Shown one piece after another: positions 1-6,719 of a DNA stretch of 9,209 nucleotides (positions are counted from its first letter, which is position 1; the number at the start of each line of letters is the position of its first letter). A program made the position numbers and the translations under genes. Source of the DNA: Bacillota bacterium (GTDB taxonomy: Bacteria > Bacillota > Clostridia > Peptostreptococcales > Anaerovoracaceae). The notes under the pieces are model-generated. The model was not told where the DNA came from. It worked only from the letters and a program-made list of their open reading frames with translations, and searched no databases. The DNA is taken from positions 1 to 9,209 of the forward strand of contig JAKJCD010000040.1 of the NCBI GenBank assembly GCA_022706625.1. The letters run 5' to 3'.

Positions 1-288
1 CCAGCCGAATCCTACAAAGATCAGGGCTATGAAGCCGATGGGGTCGATATGGGATGCGGGATTTATCGTAATCCTGTTTTGCTGTTTCGGAGTAGGATCC
101 CCGCACTTATATGCCATCCATGCATGAGCAAATTCGTGAAAACAAATGCCTATTATGACTCCCGGCAGTATATTCAATGTACGGATAAACCAGTCTGTCA
201 GGTTGTCATATCGGCCTCCCGCAACAGCCTGGTATGCCATCAAAAAGATAAGTAACAATGCCATAGGGTTTGAAAAAAAACGTTTCAA
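1..288 (-). CDS. Site-2 protease family protein (peptidase M50), partial
   Basis: This is the N-terminal 96 residues of an intramembrane zinc metalloprotease-like protein; the 3' end lies beyond the left edge. A hydrophobic segment (about residues 8-20) is followed by a second one (about 38-50) that runs into the zinc-binding motif HEFAH at residues 51-55, then an AYKCGDPTP-type stretch and a conserved NPASHIDPIGF segment. This arrangement is typical of the short, PDZ-less M50 proteins related to B. subtilis YwhC, rather than of RseP or SpoIVFB, but the missing C-terminus (with the expected third zinc ligand) prevents a firm subgroup call. The start is TTG at 288, chosen because GAGAGGAG lies 7 nt upstream; an in-frame ATG at 264 lacks such a site. 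The gene diverges from the LysM gene across a 127-bp AT-rich gap. The substrate is unknown. Confidence 0.88.
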   Translation of the reverse strand, partial: MKRFFSNPMALLLIFLMAYQAVAGGRYDNLTDWFIRTLNILPGVIIGICFHEFAHAWMAYKCGDPTPKQQNRITINPASHIDPIGFIALIFVGFGW

Positions 289-295
289 CCGGAAA

Positions 296-303
296 CTCCT
301 CTC
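296..303 (-). promoter_or_regulatory. Ribosome binding site fixing the TTG start of the M50 gene
   Basis: GAGAGGAG on the minus strand lies 7 nt before the TTG at 288-286. The only nearby upstream ATG (305-303) is in another frame and hits TGA within a few codons, so TTG is the best start. Confidence 0.75.
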
Positions 304-324
304 ATAAACGATAATATTCTTAAT

Positions 325-353
325 ATTTTATCACAATTTCAGAGCATTTTAAA
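325..353 (-). promoter_or_regulatory. Putative sigma-A promoter of the M50 protease gene
   Basis: On the minus strand, TTTAAA (353-348) is followed after 17 nt by TAAAAT (330-325), which is preceded by TGA, giving an extended -10. Transcription would start near 318, leaving a leader of about 30 nt. The region is AT-rich, so chance matches are likely and the call is moderate. Confidence 0.4.
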
Positions 354-415
354 TATATTGTTATAAATATGATCCTGAGGGTCGAATCAGGTGAATGAGA
401 GGTGATTAGATCGAT

Positions 416-1339
416 ATGATACAAGACCGTCAACAGGTTCCTTTCTCCGCAGTGCCTGCCGCTCCGCGGGATTATGTATGTATTGTTATGCACACCATAC
501 AGGCAGGCGATACTCTTTATTCCATATCCCATAGATACAATGTGACAGTATCGGCATTGATGCAAGCTAATGATATCTCAAATCCCTATGATCTGCACGT
601 CGGCCGGCAGATCTGTATTCCGAGAGAAGAAGAATTCCAAAATGAGACCTCCTGCAATGGGATTATCCACACCATTGTGAGCGGCGATACTCCTTACATG
701 CTGTCTAAACACTATAACGTGCCGCTGGAAGCTATTCTTCAGGCAAATCCCGCTATGGATCCACATAATCTTAGAGTCGGAGACCGGATATGCATTCCCG
801 GAATAAGCGAAGCCCCGGTGCCGGCGCCTCCTTCAATGCCCGCGCCGATCCCGCCTGCACCGGCGCCTCCTTCAATGCCCGCACCGATCCCGCCTGCACC
901 GGCGCCTCCTTCGATGCCCGCACCGATCCCGCCTGCGCGGGTGACTCCTTCGATGCCCGCACCGATCCCGCCGCTTCAGCCTATTCCGATTACTCCGCAG
1001 ATCGTACCCGGGACAGATGAGGATGCTTGCTCCGGAGAGTTTTACACTGTTGTTGAAGGAGATACTCTTTACATGATAGCTAAAAGAAACGGGATTTCGT
1101 TGGATGTGCTTCTTAATGCCAACCAATCAGCGGATCTTTGTAATCTTGAAGTGGGTATGAAGCTATGCATCCCGGCAGCGCTCTCAGATGATTGTTATTT
1201 CGTTCGTATAGGAGACAATATGGACAGGATATGCGATCATTTTAAGGTCATGCCGCGAAATCTGATGAAGGTTAATCCCGAAATATCCGTTACGGATTAC
1301 TCCATACCGGGTACAAGAATTTGTATCCCCAGTAAATAG
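416..1339 (+). CDS. Four-LysM-domain protein with proline-rich tandem repeat
   Basis: This 307-residue protein has two N-terminal LysM domains (about 26-69 and 85-128), a proline-rich linker (129-200) and two C-terminal LysM domains (about 209-253 and 261-305). LysM domains bind N-acetylglucosamine-containing glycans such as peptidoglycan. Each domain ends in an (I/L)CIP motif, so each carries a cysteine there, and several further cysteines are scattered elsewhere. The linker contains four 13-residue units based on PAPPSMPAPIPPA. No signal peptide, membrane segment or catalytic domain is visible. The start at ATG 416 follows AGAGGTGAT with roughly 10 nt spacing. LysM proteins lacking a signal peptide include spore-coat or cortex-interface proteins such as SafA, so a role at the forespore surface is possible, but that is inference. 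The fourth LysM is the most diverged. A hairpin follows the stop codon closely. Confidence 0.88.
   Translation: MIQDRQQVPFSAVPAAPRDYVCIVMHTIQAGDTLYSISHRYNVTVSALMQANDISNPYDLHVGRQICIPREEEFQNETSCNGIIHTIVSGDTPYMLSKHYNVPLEAILQANPAMDPHNLRVGDRICIPGISEAPVPAPPSMPAPIPPAPAPPSMPAPIPPAPAPPSMPAPIPPARVTPSMPAPIPPLQPIPITPQIVPGTDEDACSGEFYTVVEGDTLYMIAKRNGISLDVLLNANQSADLCNLEVGMKLCIPAALSDDCYFVRIGDNMDRICDHFKVMPRNLMKVNPEISVTDYSIPGTRICIPSK
821..976 (+). repeat. Four tandem 39-bp units inside the LysM gene
   Basis: Units occupy 821-859, 860-898, 899-937 and 938-976, in frame, each encoding 13 residues. Units 1 to 3 encode the identical peptide PAPPSMPAPIPPA and differ only at three third-codon positions (gcg/gca, tca/tcg, gca/gcg). 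Unit 4 diverges at its first three residues (RVT) and its last (L). The tandem structure keeps other frames open too, producing spurious reading frames on both strands here. Confidence 0.95.
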
Positions 1340-1346
1340 TAGTAAA

Positions 1347-1371
1347 AGGGAACGGTTTTCAGCCGTTCCCT
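1347..1371. terminator. Hairpin between convergent LysM gene and glyA
   Basis: A perfect 9-bp stem, AGGGAACGG (1347-1355) with CCGTTCCCT (1363-1371), encloses a 7-nt loop. It begins 8 nt after the LysM stop and 20 nt beyond the glyA stop. On the minus strand it is followed by TTTT; on the plus strand the tail is only GATTATTATT. It probably acts as a shared bidirectional terminator and is stronger for glyA. Confidence 0.72.
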
Positions 1372-1391
1372 GATTATTATTCAGAATTCGC

Positions 1392-2642
1392 TTAGGATGA
1401 GCATCCATACAACGGATAGGACTGACAGAGCCGGCGTACGATAGACTTAGCCTTTTCGGCTGCGCTGCTGTTACCGGGATTATCAAGAATAAGCGCTATT
1501 GCTTCGGCAATCAATCGAAATTCCTGGTTGCCGAAGCCCCTGCTTGTAGCAGCGGCAGTTCCGAGTCTTATGCCTGAGGTGACAAAGGGGCCGTTGGGAT
1601 CTCCCGGAACCGTATTTTTATTCGTGGTAATCCCGCACCGATCCAGTAAGGCTTCTGCTTCTTTTCCTGTGATCCCTTTATTTATCAGATTTAATAACAA
1701 CAGATGATTATCAGTCCCTCCCGATACCAGCCGGAAGCCTCTGCTTTGCAATTCCTGCCCTAAAACTTTGCAATTCTCTAAGACCTGCTTCTGGTATTCG
1801 AAAAACTCCGGCGACGCCGCTTCAAAAAAACACACTGCTTTTGCTGCTATTATATGCATCAGCGGCCCTCCCTGCATACCTGGGAAAATGGCTTTATCTA
1901 TCTGCTTTCCGAATTCTTTTTTCGCCAGTATAGCTCCCCCCCTTGGCCCTCGCAGAGTTTTGTGGGTAGTAGTGGTGACCACATGGGAGTGCTCTGTGGG
2001 ATTGGGATGAAGTCCTGCGGCGACCAGGCCGGCAAAATGGGCCATATCTACCAGAAGATATGCCCCGACTTCATCGGCAATCTCTCGGAAATATGCGGCT
2101 TCTATAATTCTGGGATATGCACTTGCACCCGCAACGATCATCTTGGGGCGATGCTTGCGAGCCAGTTCTCTAACAATATCAAAGTCGATAAGCTCCGTCT
2201 CGCTGTTTACTCCGTAAGGAATAAAGTTGTAGTTTATTCCGGAAAAGTTTACGGGGCTGCCGTGGGTCAGATGTCCTCCGCTTGAAAGATCCATACCCAA
2301 AACCGTATCCCCATGGCTGAGAAATGCGGCATAGACTGCCAGGTTTGCACTGGATCCGGAAGGGGGCTGTACGTTGGCATACTCTGCATGGAATAGTCTT
2401 TTTATCCTTTCTCTTGCCAGATCCTCAACTTCATCGACATATTCGCAACCGCCATAATACCTCCTGCCCGGATAACCTTCGGCATATTTATTCGTAAGTG
2501 CGCTCCCGGAAGCTTCCATTACTGCCTGTGAAGTAAAATTCTCAGATGCTATCAACTCAATGTTGTTTTCCTGCCTTAACATTTCCCTCTGTATCATTGC
2601 GTTGATAACGGGATCAGTTTTTTCAAGATTCTTAAAATACAT
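1392..2642 (-). CDS. glyA: Serine hydroxymethyltransferase
   Basis: This 416-residue PLP enzyme interconverts serine plus tetrahydrofolate with glycine plus 5,10-methylenetetrahydrofolate, supplying one-carbon units in the cytoplasm. The length is normal for bacterial GlyA. Visible family blocks are IELIASENF (28-36), NKYAEGYPGRRYYGG (51-65), VQPPSGSSAN (91-100), LVDMAHFAGL (197-206) and TTTTHKTLRGPRGG, in which K228 is the PLP-binding lysine; the C-terminal SGIRLGTAAATSRGF block (356-370) is also present. The start is ATG 2642. The best Shine-Dalgarno candidate, AAGAAAGG, is about 12 nt upstream, longer spacing than its neighbours, so translation may be modest. It appears monocistronic, facing the LysM gene and diverging from trxA. 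I see no glycine riboswitch or folate-responsive RNA in its leader. Confidence 0.98.
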   Translation of the reverse strand: MYFKNLEKTDPVINAMIQREMLRQENNIELIASENFTSQAVMEASGSALTNKYAEGYPGRRYYGGCEYVDEVEDLARERIKRLFHAEYANVQPPSGSSANLAVYAAFLSHGDTVLGMDLSSGGHLTHGSPVNFSGINYNFIPYGVNSETELIDFDIVRELARKHRPKMIVAGASAYPRIIEAAYFREIADEVGAYLLVDMAHFAGLVAAGLHPNPTEHSHVVTTTTHKTLRGPRGGAILAKKEFGKQIDKAIFPGMQGGPLMHIIAAKAVCFFEAASPEFFEYQKQVLENCKVLGQELQSRGFRLVSGGTDNHLLLLNLINKGITGKEAEALLDRCGITTNKNTVPGDPNGPFVTSGIRLGTAAATSRGFGNQEFRLIAEAIALILDNPGNSSAAEKAKSIVRRLCQSYPLYGCSS

Positions 2643-2734
2643 ATTGCTTTGCTGCCTTTCTTCTTGAGTTAGTCTTGGTCACTGTTTTCTGTTTTATAGC
2701 GTAGGGTTATTCCAGTTCGACCCTTTAAAACAAT

Positions 2735-2763
2735 ACTATAATATAAGTATCTCCATTCTACAA
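2735..2763 (-). promoter_or_regulatory. Possible sigma-A promoter of glyA
   Basis: On the minus strand, TTGTAG (2763-2758) and TATAGT (2740-2735) are separated by 17 nt. This would give a leader of roughly 85 nt, within which AGGGT/ACCCT (2703-2707 and 2720-2724) could form a small hairpin. Other TATTAT-like matches occur in the same AT-rich stretch, so the assignment is tentative. Confidence 0.35.
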
Positions 2764-2778
2764 TACATTTTTTCACGT

Positions 2779-2807
2779 GTTTCATTTTCAACATATCATG
2801 GTATAAT
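2779..2807 (+). promoter_or_regulatory. Putative promoter of trxA (extended -10)
   Basis: A perfect TATAAT (2802-2807) is preceded by TG plus one base, making an extended -10. The -35 region 17 nt upstream is weak (GTTTCA, 2779-2784). Transcription would start around 2814, giving a leader of about 70 nt that includes the AT-rich inverted repeat at 2840-2858. Confidence 0.55.
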
Positions 2808-2839
2808 ATACCTATAGATTTGTTCTGAAAAAAAGCATA

Positions 2840-2858
2840 CCGAGTATAAATATATCGG
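2840..2858 (+). repeat. Inverted repeat in the trxA leader
   Basis: CCGA (2840-2843) and TCGG (2855-2858) flank TATA...TATA, so CCGA-G-TATA can pair with TATA-TCGG with one bulged G and a two-base AA centre. An outer TGTTC (2821-2825) and GAACA (2861-2865) are also complementary but asymmetrically placed. It lies between the promoter and the ribosome binding site and could be an operator or weak hairpin; function is unknown. Confidence 0.4.
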
Positions 2859-2884
2859 GTGAACAGTATTTAGGAGGTAAAAAT

Positions 2885-3211
2885 ATGTCAGCAAATACTA
2901 TCTACTTGACTGCGGATACCTTTGATGAGGAGGTTTTGAAGTCCCCCGTACCCGTATTGGTCGATTTTTATGCGGATTGGTGCGGGCCATGCCAGGCACT
3001 GGGCCCTGTGATCGACGGGCTGGCGGATAAATATAAGGGAAAAGCGAAAATCTGCAAAATCAATATTGACGAGCACAGAAAGGTTGCCCTTACTTATAAA
3101 GTAATGAGCATCCCTACCATGTTTTTCTTTAAGGGCGGAGAAATACAAGAGAGGATCACCGGTGGATTGCCGGCGCCTGTGCTGGAGGAAAAACTCGATG
3201 CCCTGCTGTAA
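2885..3211 (+). CDS. trxA: Thioredoxin
   Basis: This 108-residue cytoplasmic disulfide reductase has the classic single thioredoxin fold. The active site is WCGPC at residues 32-36, preceded by the conserved buried aspartate in VLVDFYAD (D27), and the cis-proline loop is SIPT (P77). GGLP (93-96) matches the late glycine of the fold. Length is standard and no signal peptide is present. The ATG at 2885 follows a perfect AGGAGG (2872-2877) with 7 nt spacing. The expected partner, thioredoxin reductase, is not in the window. The phospholipase D gene begins only 39 bp downstream with no clear promoter of its own, so the two are probably co-transcribed, though no functional link is evident. Confidence 0.97.
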   Translation: MSANTIYLTADTFDEEVLKSPVPVLVDFYADWCGPCQALGPVIDGLADKYKGKAKICKINIDEHRKVALTYKVMSIPTMFFFKGGEIQERITGGLPAPVLEEKLDALL

Positions 3212-3213
3212 AT

Positions 3214-3237
3214 ACATCATAATTTCACCGATGATGT
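3214..3237 (+). repeat. Small inverted repeat between trxA and the cardiolipin synthase gene
   Basis: ACATCAT (3214-3220) and ATGATGT (3231-3237) are perfect 7-bp complements around a 10-nt loop. No T-tract follows, so it is not a convincing terminator. It abuts the AGGAG ribosome binding site of the next gene and could affect mRNA processing or relative expression. Confidence 0.4.
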
Positions 3238-3238
3238 C

Positions 3239-3243
3239 AGGAG
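3239..3243 (+). promoter_or_regulatory. Ribosome binding site fixing the TTG start of the cardiolipin synthase gene
   Basis: AGGAG lies 7 nt before TTG at 3251. No in-frame ATG occurs before residue 43, well inside the N-terminal membrane region, so TTG is the credible start. Confidence 0.75.
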
Positions 3244-3250
3244 CTTACGA

Positions 3251-4711
3251 TTGTTATCAATTGAATGGGTCGGTTTAATAAAAATCCCTGTGGTGATATA
3301 TGCGATCAACTTTGCCATTGCTTTTGCAATTATTTTTTTAGAACGTAAAAATCCCTCCGCCACACTGGCATGGATAATGGTATTGTTTATGCTGCCGGGT
3401 ATAGGGATTTTTCTTTATTTGCTTCTCTCTCAGAACATCTCACGTCAGCGGATCTTCAATCTCTCTAACTACGAAGCTTCTATTCTCGGCAGTGCGTTAA
3501 AAGATCAGATCCGGCATATTCAAAGCGGCGGGTACGTTTTTACAAACCGTGAAGCAGAGAAATGGCAGGATATGATATTGCTGCATCAGCGCTATTCAAA
3601 ATCTTTCTTCACACAGGATAACAGTCTTTCGGTGTTTACAGACGGTCTCCATAAATTTGATTCACTATTTAAGGACATTTCCGCAGCCTCCCATTCCATA
3701 AACATAATGTACTTCATAATCAAGCGAGATAAGATGGGTCAGGCCTTTCTTCATGCGCTGACCCAAAAGGCCAAAGAAGGTATCGAAGTCCGTCTCCTCA
3801 TAGATGCCCTTGGCGGGCGGCAGATCAATCCATCTATTTTAAAAGATTTGACAGAAGCGGGGGGTAAATATGCATTTTTCTTTGCCCCGAAGCTGAAATT
3901 TCTTACTATGAAACTAAATTATCGCAACCACAGGAAGCTGGTCATCATCGATGACAAGATCGGGTATTTGGGGGGATTCAATGTTGCAGATGAGTATGTA
4001 GGCAGAAGCAAAAAATTCGGCAACTGGAGGGATACCCATCTGCGGCTGACCGGAAGCGCCGTTCAGGATATGAATGCCCGTTTTCTCCTGGACTGGCGCT
4101 TTGCTACAAAAGAGCACCTTTTGCTGGCATCAGCCTATTACAACGAGACCACCGATGAAGGCACTTCCGGTATCCAGATCGTATCCTGCGGCCCTGATTC
4201 AAGGCGCTCTGAAATCAAACGCGGTTATCTTAAAATGATCTCTTCCGCAAAGAAAAACATATATATCCAGACCCCTTATTTTGTCCCGGATGCAAGCATT
4301 ATCGAATCCTTGAAAAATGCGATTTTTTCAGGTGTCGATGTGCGGATAATGATCCCATGCATGCCGGATCACATGTTCGTCTATTGGGCGACCTATTCAT
4401 ATGTAGGTGATCTGCTTGAATCCGGCGCAAAAATTTATATATACAAAAACGGATTTCTTCACGCAAAGAACATATGCGTTGACGGAGAAGTCGCCTCTGT
4501 AGGGTCGGCTAATTTTGACATTCGCAGCTTTCATCTCAATTTTGAGGTAAATGCCTTTATTTATGACGGTAAGGAAGTCGCTAAGCTGGAGCATATCTTT
4601 GAAAAAGACATGGAAGTATCCGAAGAGCTTACCTGGGAGAAATATTGCCAACGCTCTTTATGGATAAAATTTAAGGAGTCTATGTCCCGCCTGCTGAGCG
4701 ATCTGTTATGA
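3251..4711 (+). CDS. cls: Cardiolipin synthase (phospholipase D superfamily)
   Basis: This 486-residue membrane protein is expected to condense two phosphatidylglycerol molecules into cardiolipin and glycerol. Two N-terminal membrane segments (about 10-30 and 38-60) with the LERKNPSATLAWIMV signature precede two phospholipase D catalytic motifs: HRKLVIID (H227, K229, D234) followed by GYLGGFN, and HAKNICVD (H404, K406, D411) followed by SVGSANFDIRS. The conserved YIQTPYFVPD stretch (338-347) and length close to 480-500 residues match bacterial Cls. The start is TTG 3251, set by AGGAG 7 nt upstream. It lies 39 bp after trxA and is probably transcribed with it. All catalytic residues are intact. 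Several Cls paralogues are common in clostridia, and which one this is cannot be told from the window. Confidence 0.94.
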   Translation: MLSIEWVGLIKIPVVIYAINFAIAFAIIFLERKNPSATLAWIMVLFMLPGIGIFLYLLLSQNISRQRIFNLSNYEASILGSALKDQIRHIQSGGYVFTNREAEKWQDMILLHQRYSKSFFTQDNSLSVFTDGLHKFDSLFKDISAASHSINIMYFIIKRDKMGQAFLHALTQKAKEGIEVRLLIDALGGRQINPSILKDLTEAGGKYAFFFAPKLKFLTMKLNYRNHRKLVIIDDKIGYLGGFNVADEYVGRSKKFGNWRDTHLRLTGSAVQDMNARFLLDWRFATKEHLLLASAYYNETTDEGTSGIQIVSCGPDSRRSEIKRGYLKMISSAKKNIYIQTPYFVPDASIIESLKNAIFSGVDVRIMIPCMPDHMFVYWATYSYVGDLLESGAKIYIYKNGFLHAKNICVDGEVASVGSANFDIRSFHLNFEVNAFIYDGKEVAKLEHIFEKDMEVSEELTWEKYCQRSLWIKFKESMSRLLSDLL

Positions 4712-4737
4712 GAAAAAGTAAGTATTGTATTTGAATA

Positions 4738-4779
4738 ATAAAACACCCTCAGTGAAACAATAACCGGGAGGTGTTTTAT
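4738..4779 (+). promoter_or_regulatory. Perfect inverted repeat covering the ribosome binding site and start codon of the YdcZ-type gene
   Basis: ATAAAACACC (4738-4747) is the exact reverse complement of GGTGTTTTAT (4770-4779), with a 22-nt loop. The right arm contains the last GG of the GGGAGG Shine-Dalgarno (4766-4771) and the first two bases of the ATG (4778-4780). Folded RNA would hide the start site. Seven of ten pairs are A-U, so the stem is only moderately stable and could open with temperature or ligand. It might instead act as a weak terminator for cls, since TTTT lies at 4774-4777, but those bases are within the stem. Confidence 0.6.
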
Positions 4780-5215
4780 GTTGGGATCCGTCATGAGCAT
4801 TATTGCCGGTGCTGCTATGAGCCTGCAAGGTGTGATCAACACAAGATTAAGCGAAAAAATCGGTCTCTATGAGTCCAATGTTTTTGTCCAGGGAACTGCG
4901 CTGATCTTTGGTTTGATCGCAATGTGGATTTTGGGCAAAGGAGATTTTGCCGGTCTTGCCGAAACCAAAAAAGTCTATTGGTCGGGAGGACTTTTGGGGA
5001 CCGTAATCATCATCGCAGTGATGATGGCAATAGGCAATCTAAGCCCTACCCACGCAATTGCGATCATCCTGATCTCCCAGCTGTTATCGGCAGCCGTGAT
5101 TGATGCTTTCGGGTGGCTGGGAGCAGAAAAAGTACCGTTCACTTGGAATAAATGGGTAGGCCTTGGTTTTATGATCGCCGGAGTGATAGCATTTAAATGG
5201 GACCGCTCCGGATAA
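4778..5215 (+). CDS. DMT family transporter, YdcZ (DUF606) type
   Basis: This 145-residue integral membrane protein has about five hydrophobic segments (near 3-21, 35-53, 68-87, 90-112 and 125-141). The NLSPTHAIAIILISQLLSA stretch (87-105), followed by IDAFGWLG (108-115) and a C-terminal G-GFMIAGVIAF segment, matches the small YdcZ branch of the drug/metabolite transporter superfamily, which carries half as many segments as ordinary ten-helix DMT proteins. The substrate is unknown. The ATG at 4778 follows GGGAGG with 6 nt spacing. It lies 66 bp after the cardiolipin synthase gene with no clear promoter, so it may be read from the upstream transcript, under control of the hairpin covering its start. 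It converges on spoIVA with only 19 bp between stops, and no terminator is visible there. YdcZ-type proteins presumably work as oligomers; no second copy is adjacent. Confidence 0.88.
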   Translation: MLGSVMSIIAGAAMSLQGVINTRLSEKIGLYESNVFVQGTALIFGLIAMWILGKGDFAGLAETKKVYWSGGLLGTVIIIAVMMAIGNLSPTHAIAIILISQLLSAAVIDAFGWLGAEKVPFTWNKWVGLGFMIAGVIAFKWDRSG

Positions 5216-5234
5216 TGCGCCTTTGCCGTAACTG

Positions 5235-6713
5235 TTACAACACTACGCAGATCATATGTTCCTTACCTTCATCCGAGACCTTCTGCAGCGACCTTTGTAC
5301 CTTGATGCGGATGTGTTCCGGCACATTGGCCAGCTTTGATTCCATCTGCTCCGTCACCATATCGTAAAGTGGTTTTCCGAATATATTTGTCTGCCAGATC
5401 TTCCCCGGGTCGCTTTCAAACTCGCTTTCAAGATAACGGATCAGATCTTCGCTTTGGCGCAGGCTCCCGACTACCGGAGAAACCTCAGTGGTAATATCGG
5501 TTTTGATTATGTGCAGACTCGGCGCCTTTGCCATAAGGCGAACACCGAAATTGTTCCCTTGACGGAAAATTTCCGGTTCCTCAAGATCCATTTCGGAAAG
5601 ATTCGGCTGGACGATGCCGTAACCCGCCTCTTCAACCTGTGCCATGGCCGGGGCAATTTTATCATAAGCCTTCTTTGCCGCCGCCAGCTCTTTGATCAAT
5701 GGGAAGAACTGGCTGTCATCCAGGACCTGCCTTTCGGTTATTTCGCTGATAAGCTGATAGAACAATCCTTCCACCGGATGAATCTCTGCGATTATCGTGC
5801 CATTTCCCAGATCCATATCTGCGATCGATACGTCTTTGATGATATTACCGTCAACCAATGCAATGACTGTTTCTCTCACATCCCTGACCGTATTTGCATC
5901 TTGACACCAATCTTTGATGCAGGAAATGACCGTCTTCTTGATTCTGTGGTCTTCGGGCAGACCTTTCATAAACCCCGGAAGCATAAATCCTATTTCCACC
6001 GCCGGGAACTGATAAAGAACCTTTTCAAGGATATCTTGTATTTCATCAGTACCCATTTTTGCACAATCAGCGGCTATGACCGGAGTATCGTATTTGATCT
6101 CCAATTTCCTTCGAAGGCTCCCGGCAGTTTCACCTTTCGGAGCGGTTGAATTAAGAACGATAACGAAAGGTTTATTCAGTTCCTTCAGTTCTTTTACCAC
6201 CCTCTCCTCAGCCGGTATGTAATCCTCCCTTGGGATATCGCAAATACTTCCATCGGTGGTGACAAGTATCCCTATAGTGGAATGGTCTTTAATGACCTTT
6301 CTTGTCCCTATCTCAGCTGCCTCTGCAAAGGGTATTTTATTTTCCTGCCAGGGCGTATTCAGCATTCTGGGGCGATCATCTTCCATATGCCCTATTGCAT
6401 TCTTCACCATATATCCTACGCAGTCCACCATTCTCACTTTAAAACGGGCATTGCCGGAAAGCCGCAGTTCCACTGCGTCCGCCGGTATGAACTTGGGCTC
6501 TGTGGTGGTTATAGTCCTTCCGGTGCCGCTCTGTGGCAATTCATCCGTGACCTGGGATTTCAAATGTCCCTCCTTTAAATTTGGCAGGACCATCTGATCC
6601 ATAAATCGCTTAATAAAGGTGGATTTTCCCGTCCGGACCGGGCCTACGACACCGATGTAAATGTCACCTCGGGTCCTTTCGGCCATGCTTTCATATATAT
6701 TCAGGTTTTCCAA
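5235..6713 (-). CDS. spoIVA: Stage IV sporulation protein A, spore coat ATPase
   Basis: This 492-residue protein equals B. subtilis SpoIVA in length. In that family SpoIVA is made in the mother cell, is anchored to the forespore by SpoVM, and hydrolyses ATP to polymerise into the basement layer of the spore coat. Seen here are the Walker A motif GPVRTGKST (24-32, K30), the TTTEPKF stretch holding the sensor threonines T70 and T71, and the Walker B segment RMVDCVG with D97, all at the same positions as in B. subtilis. The N-terminal block AERTRGDIYIGVVG and DELPQSGTGRTI are diagnostic. The C-terminal region, which in B. subtilis contacts SpoVM, is present and ends in a hydrophobic CVVL tail. 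The start is TTG 6713, set by AAGGAGGAGG 6 nt upstream. A sigma-E-like promoter precedes it, and miaB is terminated upstream, so it is likely a single-gene sporulation transcript. Confidence 0.98.
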   Translation of the reverse strand: MENLNIYESMAERTRGDIYIGVVGPVRTGKSTFIKRFMDQMVLPNLKEGHLKSQVTDELPQSGTGRTITTTEPKFIPADAVELRLSGNARFKVRMVDCVGYMVKNAIGHMEDDRPRMLNTPWQENKIPFAEAAEIGTRKVIKDHSTIGILVTTDGSICDIPREDYIPAEERVVKELKELNKPFVIVLNSTAPKGETAGSLRRKLEIKYDTPVIAADCAKMGTDEIQDILEKVLYQFPAVEIGFMLPGFMKGLPEDHRIKKTVISCIKDWCQDANTVRDVRETVIALVDGNIIKDVSIADMDLGNGTIIAEIHPVEGLFYQLISEITERQVLDDSQFFPLIKELAAAKKAYDKIAPAMAQVEEAGYGIVQPNLSEMDLEEPEIFRQGNNFGVRLMAKAPSLHIIKTDITTEVSPVVGSLRQSEDLIRYLESEFESDPGKIWQTNIFGKPLYDMVTEQMESKLANVPEHIRIKVQRSLQKVSDEGKEHMICVVL

Positions 6714-6719
6714 GTTATG

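Noticed and set aside
821..976. Regular 39-bp repeats resembling a short CRISPR array
   Set aside because: Units are directly adjacent without spacers, are in frame with the LysM protein, and no cas gene is present.
771..1126. Several open frames over the proline-rich repeat on both strands
   Set aside because: They are by-products of a 39-bp repeat whose length is a multiple of three; they lack ribosome binding sites, and the LysM frame is clearly the coding one.
2700..2726. AGTTCGACC resembling a tRNA T-loop upstream of glyA
   Set aside because: No acceptor, D or anticodon arms can be built around it; the flanking AGGGT/ACCCT repeat is only a 5-bp stem.
2643..2884. Possible riboswitch (glycine or other) between glyA and trxA
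   Set aside because: I see none of the conserved cores expected for a glycine riboswitch and no leader terminator for either gene.
5216..5238. GTAACTGTTAC palindrome at the end of spoIVA as a terminator
   Set aside because: A 5-bp stem around a single base cannot form a stable hairpin and has no T-tract.
5454..6149. Long 231-codon plus-strand open frame opposite spoIVA
   Set aside because: It lies wholly antisense to a textbook SpoIVA, has no recognisable domain and no ribosome binding site I can see.
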